From NCBI GenBank assembly GCA_020438865.1, contig JAGQTU010000042.1, positions 1 to 34,397 on the forward strand: 34,397 bases of DNA. The letters run 5' to 3'. The DNA comes from Mycobacterium sp. (lineage in GTDB: Bacteria > Actinomycetota > Actinomycetes > Mycobacteriales > Mycobacteriaceae). The notes beneath the pieces are model-generated. The model searched no databases. It was not told the DNA's origin and saw only the letters and a list, made by a program, of their open reading frames with translations. A program made the position numbers and the translations under genes. Below are positions 16,510 through 23,729 of the stretch, one piece after another; position 1 is the stretch's first letter; every line of letters begins with the position of its first letter.

Positions 16510-17801
16510 GGGTTCTCGAATCCGGTGCCACACCGGTTCGCATGGCGCCCGCTGATGCCTGGTACCTCTTCGAGAAGGGCATTCACGCCGATCAACTCAT
16601 GGTGTATGCGTTCGCCGGAAGCCCGCCGTCCGTCGAACGCGCAGTCGAGGAGGTGGTCGGACGGGCCCGGGGTTGTCCCGAACTCCGGCTACGGGTCACC
16701 CACCGCCGGTTCGGCCTGGGAATTCCGGGGTGGGTTCCCGCTGACATCGATGCCGGGCAGATTCGCATCCACGACCTGCAGTCGCCCGAGTGGTCGGAGT
16801 GCCTGAATGCAGTCGCTCGGATCATCGCCGAGCAACAAGTCGATCCGTGGCAGGCGCTGTGGCGATTCCATGCCTTCCCCGATGTGAAGAACGTGCCCGC
16901 GAGCCAGGGGCAGTCTTCGACAGTGGTTGTCCTGCAGTTCAGCCACGCCTTCGCCGACGGCATCCGGTCCGCTGCTTTGGCCGGCTTCTTGTTCGGGCGG
17001 ACCGCACCGCTGCCGGCGATCACTCCACTGCCGGTCGGCTGGTCCCTCAGTCGAGTTCTCGAGGCGGTCCGCTGGCGGCGACAACTCGTCCGCGACACCG
17101 AGGCCGGCCTGGTGGCACCGCCGCCGTCGCCGGTGCCGGCGCTGAGCATCAACCACCAACCGGTCGGTACCCCCATCCTGCGGACCGTAGTCCGGCCACG
17201 GTCGAAGCTGCCGGAGGGTTCGGTCACCGTCGGAGCGCTCGTCGCGATCTCGGAAGCGCTGTCGGGGTACCTGAGCGAGCGGGGGGAGGATGCGTCCTTG
17301 CTGACCGCGCTCGTGCCGATATCCAAACCGGGAGTCCCGAACGCGCGCAATCACTCCGGTCCCGAATTCATCGACCTGCACCCCGCTGTCAGGGCGCGTG
17401 ACGAACGGGCTCGCCTGATCGCCACCGAGCTGCAGCACTGCCAGCAGCGGCGTCGGCATCCGGCGCTCGCCGCTGACGAGTTGGCGTTGACAGCCTTGCC
17501 GGGGCCACTGCTGAGGTGGGGCGTGCCGCGATTGCAGCGGCGGTCCACGACGGTGGTGGACGACACGGTGTTGGGCAATACGTCGGTGTCCAGCGTCAAC
17601 CGCGGGATGGCTGATCTGCACTTCGGCGGGTGCCCGGTGATCATGTCCTGCGGATATCCGTTTATGACGCCCGCCATCGGACTGACGCACGGGGTGCACG
17701 GCATCGGGGACACGGTCGCGATCAGTGTGAACACGACCGAAGCGGCCATGTCGGACATCGACAGCTACATGGACCGCTTGAACGCCAGCCTGCGGCCTTA
17801 G
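16506..17801 (+). CDS. WS/DGAT-like acyltransferase in the glycan operon
   Basis: A 431-aa protein related to bacterial wax-ester synthase/diacylglycerol acyltransferases and other condensation-domain acyltransferases. The catalytic motif HHxxxDG appears as SHAFADG (146-152); the second, catalytic His147 is kept while the first His is Ser. The C-terminal VLGNTSVSSVNRG region resembles the family's NxSNVxG motif. It is the last gene of the operon, starting on an ATGA overlap, and ends 10 bp before a convergent gene. In this setting it more likely acylates a sugar or lipid-linked glycan than makes storage lipid; that is inference. A polyketide-associated (Pap-like) acyltransferase is another possibility. 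Confidence 0.75.
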   Translation: MRVLESGATPVRMAPADAWYLFEKGIHADQLMVYAFAGSPPSVERAVEEVVGRARGCPELRLRVTHRRFGLGIPGWVPADIDAGQIRIHDLQSPEWSECLNAVARIIAEQQVDPWQALWRFHAFPDVKNVPASQGQSSTVVVLQFSHAFADGIRSAALAGFLFGRTAPLPAITPLPVGWSLSRVLEAVRWRRQLVRDTEAGLVAPPPSPVPALSINHQPVGTPILRTVVRPRSKLPEGSVTVGALVAISEALSGYLSERGEDASLLTALVPISKPGVPNARNHSGPEFIDLHPAVRARDERARLIATELQHCQQRRRHPALAADELALTALPGPLLRWGVPRLQRRSTTVVDDTVLGNTSVSSVNRGMADLHFGGCPVIMSCGYPFMTPAIGLTHGVHGIGDTVAISVNTTEAAMSDIDSYMDRLNASLRP

Positions 17802-17811
17802 GGCTCTCCGC

Positions 17812-18204
17812 TCAGTGCCGATCTTCCCGCGCGTGCCGCCGCTCCTGCGAGATCAGCTCCGTCGCATGGCGGCGGTCCAAGCCGGCACGCTCGCCGGCGT
17901 TGCGCACGTTCAGCCAGGCGAGCTGGACCGCGTGGCGACCCGCCAGCCCTAGGTGTTGCCCGGTGTGCCACAGGGCCACGGCCACCCGCCGAGCCGCGAC
18001 CGCGTTGGTTGCCCGATCGTGATCGGCGACGTGCCGCTCGGCCAGGTGTGCGCGCTCTTCGCCGTGACGCGCATACACACTTTCGTGCGCGGCCAGATGT
18101 CGGGTGTAGAGCGCCGTATGTTCTTCGACATGGCGGTGTTCGACTGCCGCGTGCTCGGAGACGTGCCCGGAACCGGACTCCCCACCATTCATACTCTCGT
18201 TCAC
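17812..18204 (-). CDS. Histidine-rich small protein of unknown function
   Basis: A 130-aa hydrophilic protein with 17 histidines, mostly in its first two thirds, spaced every 4-8 residues in a helical, Glu/Arg/Ala-rich sequence (HVSEHAAVEHRHVEEH, LAAHESVYARH, ERHVADHD). There is no signal peptide or membrane helix. GTG 18204 is chosen because AAGGGGG lies just upstream; ATG 18192 is the alternative. It lies 141 bp downstream of the GH15 gene on the same strand and converges with the glycan operon. The His pattern suggests metal binding or pH-sensitive helix packing, but no family is recognised. Confidence 0.6.
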   Translation of the reverse strand: MNESMNGGESGSGHVSEHAAVEHRHVEEHTALYTRHLAAHESVYARHGEERAHLAERHVADHDRATNAVAARRVAVALWHTGQHLGLAGRHAVQLAWLNVRNAGERAGLDRRHATELISQERRHAREDRH

Positions 18205-18345
18205 CAATGACCCCCTTGAGTTGTGCAAACGATTGCAGGGCTCCCAAGCTACTCCGCGCGCGTAGGTATCGGTCCTCAATCGCGGCAGATCGCTGTCGAG
18301 GGGGAAAGCCGGATCCCTCGTCGGCCCGTCCGGCTACCCGAGCAC

Positions 18346-20346
18346 TCAAATGGGCTGTGACGCTGAGTGGCCCGCCGTTGGCGGTGCGGAGTTGTTTGCA
18401 CCCGGTGGAGCGACGTTGAGCGAGTCGGCTGCCAGCGCCCGCTCGGCCCTGATGACGGCGGTTACGGCATTGATGAGGGCCAGGTGTGTGAACGCCTGGG
18501 GGAAGTTGCCGAGGTGCCGTCCGCTGTGCGGGTCGATCTCCTCCGCGTACAGGCCCAGACTGCTCGCCGCGGCAAGCAGCTTTCCGCACAGTGTCTTGGC
18601 CCGCGCCAGTTCGCCGATCTCGACCAGCGCCGAGACAAGCCAGAACGAGCAGATGGTGAAGGTGCCCTCCTGGCCGCTGAGCCCGTCCTCGGTTTCATCA
18701 AGCCGGTAACGCAGGACCATTTCCTCCTCGGTCAACTCGTCGGCGATGCACAGCACGGTATTGCGGACCCGCTCGTCGTCGGGTGGCAAGAAGCCCACCA
18801 GGGGGATGAGCAGCACCGATGCGTCAAGGGCCTTGGTGTCGTAATGCTGGGTGAACACGCCGCGTTCGTCCAACGCGTTGGCCAGCACATCGGCACGGAT
18901 TTCCTCGGCGGCTGCCCGCCATCGCGCAGCAACATCCCCCTCGCCGCGAACCGCCGCAATTCTTGCTCCCGCGTCGGCGGCCATCCAGCAGGCCACCTTG
19001 GAGAAGGTGAAGTGCTGCGCGCCCGATCGCACCTCCCATATTCCCTGGTCGGGTTCTCGCCAATGCTGCAACGCGGAATCGACCTGGGTTTGCACGATCC
19101 GCCAAAGCCGGTCCTCGACCCTGCGGTGGGGACCGGTATGCAGGTCGATCGCACGCACGATTGCGCCCCACACGTCGTGCTGACGTTGGTCGTATGCGCC
19201 GTTTCCGATCCGCACCGGACGTGCGCCCTCATAACCCCCAAGATGATCCAAGGTCGATTCCTTGAGTACACGTTCACCGTCGACTCCGTACATCAACTGC
19301 AGGTCGGTCCCCTCCGCTCCGGCCACGTCCGCGACGAATCGGAAGAAGTCGTTTGCCTCCCAGTCGAGGCCCAAAGAGTTCAACGCCCACAATGTCTTTG
19401 CGGTGTCGCGGATCCAGGTGTAGCGGTAATCCCAATTGCGTTCGCCACCGGGCGTCTCGGGTAGCGAGGTGGTCGCCGCGGCGATGATCGCTCCGGACGG
19501 GGCGAAGCTCAGGCCCTTGAGGGTAAGTGCGCTCCGCTGCAGATGACCGCGCCACGGGTGGTCGGGAAACGTGCCGCGGTCCAGCCAGTGCTGCCAGTGC
19601 CGGCACGTCCACCGAAGTTGATGTTGCGCGTCGCGCAGCGTTGCGGGCGGGGGATGGTTACTCCACCACAGCGCGACGAACCGGCGCTGCCCTTCCTTCA
19701 GGAGTGTCCGCGCGGTGGCGGTCGGTCCCTCGAACCCGACGTTGAGGTCGGTTGTCATACGCAGCCGCGGTAGCGGCAGGGAGTTCGCGTTCTCCTCGCC
19801 TGCCCGCCGGCGCAACACCGGCTCGGCGACCGCCTCGTGGTAGCCCTCAGCCGCGTACGACCAACTCGCCGGCAGTCGTCCGTAATCGAATGCCGGCGTG
19901 CAGTCCATATCGACCTGAACTTGACCGTTGACGCACTTGAGCATGCGAAGCAAGACGTGCGCAGCGTCGTAATCCGTGGGTGCCCGACGATGCGTGTTCG
20001 ACCGTTCGTCCTGATGGTGCCACGGGCCGATCAGCAGCGCGTCGGTGACGACCAGCCAGCCTCCCGGCGTCCACCAGCTCGTCTCGAGAACCATCGTGCC
20101 GGGGATGTAACGGCGCGCAGATGGTACATCGAGGCCGGCCGGTCCTATCCTGAATCGCCCGGCATCGCGATCGAGGACAGCGCCGAAAACACTGGGGGAG
20201 TCCATCCGCGGCAAGCACAGCCACTCGACCGCACCGTCGGGAGCCACCAGTGCCGTCGTTTCGCAGTCGGACAGAAACGCATAGTCTTCGATGGGCGGAA
20301 AGTGGCTCCGGTCGAGCCCGAGTCCGTTCTCGATATTCGCGACCAT
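18346..20346 (-). CDS. GH15 glucosidase (glucoamylase/trehalase family)
   Basis: A 666-aa cytosolic enzyme of the actinobacterial GH15 type, close in length to mycobacterial GH15 trehalase. An N-terminal beta-sandwich (about 15-265, beginning PPIEDYAFLSDCETTALVAPDG) precedes an alpha/alpha-barrel. Barrel motifs are NWDYRYTWIRDT (304-315), GIWEVR with probable acid Glu438, and GLYAEEID with probable base Glu602. It would hydrolyse trehalose or alpha-glucans to glucose; trehalose is likeliest in mycobacteria but not proven. ATG 20346 has GGGGAGG 8 nt upstream; the longer frame to 20778 adds a low-complexity region and overlaps the divergent gene. Diverges from the phosphatase gene across 196 bp. 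Confidence 0.88.
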   Translation of the reverse strand: MVANIENGLGLDRSHFPPIEDYAFLSDCETTALVAPDGAVEWLCLPRMDSPSVFGAVLDRDAGRFRIGPAGLDVPSARRYIPGTMVLETSWWTPGGWLVVTDALLIGPWHHQDERSNTHRRAPTDYDAAHVLLRMLKCVNGQVQVDMDCTPAFDYGRLPASWSYAAEGYHEAVAEPVLRRRAGEENANSLPLPRLRMTTDLNVGFEGPTATARTLLKEGQRRFVALWWSNHPPPATLRDAQHQLRWTCRHWQHWLDRGTFPDHPWRGHLQRSALTLKGLSFAPSGAIIAAATTSLPETPGGERNWDYRYTWIRDTAKTLWALNSLGLDWEANDFFRFVADVAGAEGTDLQLMYGVDGERVLKESTLDHLGGYEGARPVRIGNGAYDQRQHDVWGAIVRAIDLHTGPHRRVEDRLWRIVQTQVDSALQHWREPDQGIWEVRSGAQHFTFSKVACWMAADAGARIAAVRGEGDVAARWRAAAEEIRADVLANALDERGVFTQHYDTKALDASVLLIPLVGFLPPDDERVRNTVLCIADELTEEEMVLRYRLDETEDGLSGQEGTFTICSFWLVSALVEIGELARAKTLCGKLLAAASSLGLYAEEIDPHSGRHLGNFPQAFTHLALINAVTAVIRAERALAADSLNVAPPGANNSAPPTAGHSASQPI

Positions 20347-20531
20347 GGCGTCGGCCTCCCCGAGATGCGTGCCAGGTAAACCGTACGCGGGACCGTTCTC
20401 GTTAACGCAGGTCTTCGGAAAGAAACCGCCCGTGGGGCGGAAAGGCACCGGAATCGAACGTGGCAGGAGCACGATCCGGCCGCGACCGTTGATAGTCCAG
20501 TCCAACGACGGTTCGCACGGCCGGCGCTGGC

Positions 20532-20537
20532 TACCAT
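20532..20537 (+). promoter_or_regulatory. Candidate -10 box, leaderless GTG at 20543
   Basis: TACCAT fits TANNNT and ends 5 nt before GTG 20543. No Shine-Dalgarno precedes the GTG. Confidence 0.4.
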
Positions 20538-20542
20538 GAGGC

Positions 20543-22117
20543 GTGACTTTCCGTCCGGGGGCCGACCGGTGGCGCCCCAGTCGCCGTGCGGTGCTCAGGG
20601 GTGCCGTCCTTCTCGGTGTCGCGCCGGCGGTGGGGTTCACGCCCGCTAGGAGTGCCGGCGCCCTGCCTGGCGACCCGTTCACGCTCGGCGTGGCTTCCGG
20701 TGACCCGGCCCCCGACGGGGCGGTGATCTGGACCCGCCTGGCACCGCACCCCCTGGCCGGCGACGGGCGGGGCGGCATGCCCGACCAGGTGGTCGAAGTC
20801 GATTGGGAGGTTGCCGACGACGCGCGGTTCGCCAGGGTCGTCCAGCGAGGAGTGACCCATGCCCGGCCGGAGGCCGCCCACAGCGTCCATGTGGAGTTGA
20901 CCGGGCTGCGCCCCGGCGCCGAATACTTCTACCGATTTCGCGCGGCCGGGTTCGTCTCGCCGGCCGGGCGTACCCGAACGGCGCCGCAACCGGATTCGCT
21001 TGCGGCGCAGTTGACCATCTGTGTCGTCTCGTGCTCCAACTACGAGGACGGCTGGTTCACCGCCTACCGTCGCGTGGCCGAGGAACATCCGGATCTCGTC
21101 ATCGAGCTCGGCGACTTCATCTACGAGGACCGCGGGGGCCGGCACGGCGCCCATGCGGTGCGTCGGCATGTCGGGGCGGAACCGGCGATGACCCTCGCCG
21201 ACTACCGATTGCGGTACGCGCAATACCGGACCGATCCGGACCTGCAGGCAGCACAGGCCGCTGCGCCGTGGCTGGTGGTGTTCGACGACCACGAGGTGGC
21301 CAACAACTGGGCCGACGAGATGCCGGAGGTCCCGCAACCGGACTTCCCGGAACGACGGGTCGCCGCCCTGCAGGCCTACTACGAGAACATGCCGTTGCGC
21401 TCGTCGGCCCGGCCGACGGGCGGCAGCATGCAGCTCTACCGGCGGGTGCCCTGGGGCAGCCTCGCGACCTTCCACCTCCTCGACACGCGCCAGTACCGCA
21501 CCGATCAACCCTGTCACGACAAGCTGCCGAGCGACTGCATCGAAAGACTGGACCCCACAGCGTCGTTGACCGGTATGGAGCAGGAACGCTGGCTGTTGGA
21601 CGGCTTCGCCCAGTCGTCAGCCCGGTGGGACCTGATCGCCCAACAGGTCTTGTTCTCCCAGCTCGACCTGACCGAAGGGCCCGGACGCAGCTTCAACCCC
21701 GATGCGTGGGACGGCTATGTGGCGCAACGTGACCGGGTGGTGGCGGCTCTGGCCGACTCGGCGGTGCGCAATCCGGTAGTCCTCTCCGGTGACATCCACT
21801 CGCATTGCGCCGCCGAGGTGTGGCAGCGATTCGACGATCCGTCGTCGCGACGAGTGGCCGTCGAACTGGTGACCACGTCGATTTCTTCCGACGGCGACGG
21901 ATCGGACACCAAACCCGCGATAGCTGCGGTGCTTCCCGAGAACCCCCACATCCGCTACTTCAGTAACCGTCGGGGGTACCTGCGCGCAACCATCACGCCG
22001 GAGGCGCTGCGGGCCGACTTCCGCATACTGCCCTACGTCTCACGGCCGGGAGCTCCGGTCGATACGGGGGCTTCCTTCGTCGTGTCGGACGGCGAGCCGG
22101 CCCTCATTCAAGTGTGA
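20543..22117 (+). CDS. PhoD-like alkaline phosphatase/phosphodiesterase, Tat-exported
   Basis: A 524-aa protein with a twin-arginine signal (PSRRAVLRGAVLLG, residues 12-25), so exported folded. A fibronectin-like N-terminal domain (about 45-150) is followed by the metallophosphoesterase domain, with SCSNYEDGW, ELGDFIYED, FDDHEVANNW and SGDIHSHCAAE as metal-binding motifs. Relatives release phosphate from phosphodiesters including lipids and wall teichoic acids, using Fe/Ca. No Shine-Dalgarno precedes GTG 20543 and a -10 box lies 5 nt upstream. It is coupled to the following DUF4832-like gene. Phosphate scavenging or processing of surface glycan-phosphate are both possible. Confidence 0.92.
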   Translation: MTFRPGADRWRPSRRAVLRGAVLLGVAPAVGFTPARSAGALPGDPFTLGVASGDPAPDGAVIWTRLAPHPLAGDGRGGMPDQVVEVDWEVADDARFARVVQRGVTHARPEAAHSVHVELTGLRPGAEYFYRFRAAGFVSPAGRTRTAPQPDSLAAQLTICVVSCSNYEDGWFTAYRRVAEEHPDLVIELGDFIYEDRGGRHGAHAVRRHVGAEPAMTLADYRLRYAQYRTDPDLQAAQAAAPWLVVFDDHEVANNWADEMPEVPQPDFPERRVAALQAYYENMPLRSSARPTGGSMQLYRRVPWGSLATFHLLDTRQYRTDQPCHDKLPSDCIERLDPTASLTGMEQERWLLDGFAQSSARWDLIAQQVLFSQLDLTEGPGRSFNPDAWDGYVAQRDRVVAALADSAVRNPVVLSGDIHSHCAAEVWQRFDDPSSRRVAVELVTTSISSDGDGSDTKPAIAAVLPENPHIRYFSNRRGYLRATITPEALRADFRILPYVSRPGAPVDTGASFVVSDGEPALIQV

Positions 22118-23688
22118 TGCTCGGCCGACTGGGTTTCATTCCGCGCACCGTAATGGTTATCGCGGCACTGCTCTTGACCTCCCTCGTGCTCGGACCGCGT
22201 GCGCCTGTGAATCGTCCCGCCGATGTTCGGCAGGGCTTCTTGATTCCATATTCGGCCCCCGAGATCGTCAATCCGATGCGCGGGCAGTACCAAGATCTCG
22301 GCATCGCGGTGTACCCACCGGCGGACACCGGCAGAACCCGATGGCCCGGCACCTACGACGCCGGCGACCGCTTCCTGTGGGCCGATATCCAGCCGACAAG
22401 TGCCGACGACTACGACTTCTTGGCTATCGACAAGGCGATCGAAGCCGCGCACGCAGCGGACCAGCGGTTCCATTTCCGGGTCATGGCCCTGTGCAGTGCG
22501 GGCTGCGCGCAGGGCCACCTGAACAGCGCAGTCCCGGATTGGCTGCGTTCCCGCAAGGGCGCTACCAGCGAGTTCTCCAAAGGAGACGCAACCTATGTGG
22601 TGCCCAACTGGAACAGCGACGCATACCTGGCGGCGGCCGAGAAACTGATCGCCGCACTGGGGGACCGCTACAACAAGGACGAGCGTGTCGAGTGGTTCGA
22701 GTTCTCCGGGTACGGCGACTGGTCGGAGAATCACATCGGATTCGTGGCGAACGCGCTTGGCGCTCCGACGCCGTGGCCGGACGAAAGCGTCGCGCAACTG
22801 GGGTATTACGACCAGTATCACGACCAGGCAATCACGAAATCCTCCATCACCCGCCTTGTCGACGCGACGCTCTTCGCCTTCCCGGACACTCGGATCGTCG
22901 TTGCGGCGGGCAACCCAGAAATCACCCGCCAGTTCCTGGCTGCATCGCCGACACAACCGGTCGGAATCCGCGGAGACTGTCTCGGCGTGATTGCGCCAAC
23001 GCAACATTGGGCCACCGACGCTGACTCCTGGTACGTACTCAACGACAAAGAGCTCGTCTCAGAGCTGTTGGAGCGGTGGAAAAGCGCGCCGGTCGTCACC
23101 GAATGGTGTGACGCCCAGCCCGAAGGTGCGACCCAATACTTCAAGGATGCACTGAAAGATATTGTCAAATACCATGTTTCGATGGTAGCGAGCAATGTCG
23201 TGGCTCCGCGCCCGGACCTCCATGACACGTGGGAGCGTTCGAACAAGTACGCCGGGTACCGCTACACGGTTACGTCCTCGACCCTGCCGGACCACGCCGC
23301 GGTAGGCGCGGATCTGCCGATCACCCTCCGCTGGACCAACTTCGGTACCGCGCCGACCTACGACGCCTGGAAGATCTGGTATGAAGTACTCGATCACGCA
23401 GGCACGGTGGTGATGGAAGTCCAGTCGGGTCTGTCGCTGGGCACGATCGCGGCGGAACAGAGCTATTCCGATGTACGTGAAGATCCAGCACCTGCGACCA
23501 GCGACGACACCTTGCTGCTACCGACCAGTGGACTCCCCGCCGGGGACTACACCGTGGTGACGAAGGTCGTGTGGAACCAGCACAAGCCGGATGGCATCAA
23601 CGTCGTCGACTATCCAACGATGGAACTCGCCCAGGCGGGGCGTGACATCCATGGCGGCTACCCGATCGCACAATTTCGCCTGAACTGA
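22117..23688 (+). CDS. DUF4832-like secreted glycoside-hydrolase-fold protein
   Basis: A 523-aa protein with an N-terminal hydrophobic segment (about 12-27) acting as signal peptide or anchor. NPMRGQYQDLG near residue 50 and FEFSGYGDWSENH in the middle resemble DUF4874/DUF4832 proteins, which have a TIM-barrel like clan-A glycosidases. The C-terminal 150 residues (LPITLRWTNFGTAP onward) look like a beta-sandwich. No characterised activity is known to me for this family; a glycan-binding or hydrolytic role outside the cell is inferred. The start is GTG 22114 or ATG 22117, overlapping the phosphatase stop by four or one bases, so the two are co-translated. The C-terminus converges on the esterase fusion gene. 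Confidence 0.7.
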   Translation: MLGRLGFIPRTVMVIAALLLTSLVLGPRAPVNRPADVRQGFLIPYSAPEIVNPMRGQYQDLGIAVYPPADTGRTRWPGTYDAGDRFLWADIQPTSADDYDFLAIDKAIEAAHAADQRFHFRVMALCSAGCAQGHLNSAVPDWLRSRKGATSEFSKGDATYVVPNWNSDAYLAAAEKLIAALGDRYNKDERVEWFEFSGYGDWSENHIGFVANALGAPTPWPDESVAQLGYYDQYHDQAITKSSITRLVDATLFAFPDTRIVVAAGNPEITRQFLAASPTQPVGIRGDCLGVIAPTQHWATDADSWYVLNDKELVSELLERWKSAPVVTEWCDAQPEGATQYFKDALKDIVKYHVSMVASNVVAPRPDLHDTWERSNKYAGYRYTVTSSTLPDHAAVGADLPITLRWTNFGTAPTYDAWKIWYEVLDHAGTVVMEVQSGLSLGTIAAEQSYSDVREDPAPATSDDTLLLPTSGLPAGDYTVVTKVVWNQHKPDGINVVDYPTMELAQAGRDIHGGYPIAQFRLN

Positions 23689-23729
23689 CGGCCACCATCC
23701 GGCGTCTGCCCGTAGATCGTCGCCGTGTC

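Noticed and set aside
7357-17801. Cellulose synthase operon
   Set aside because: No BcsA with QxxRW and PilZ motifs and no BcsZ-type GH8 endoglucanase; the glycan genes are of the flippase type.
23689-23729. Rho-independent terminator between convergent genes
   Set aside because: No stable hairpin with a T-run was seen; the same holds at 17802-17811 and 30490-30507.
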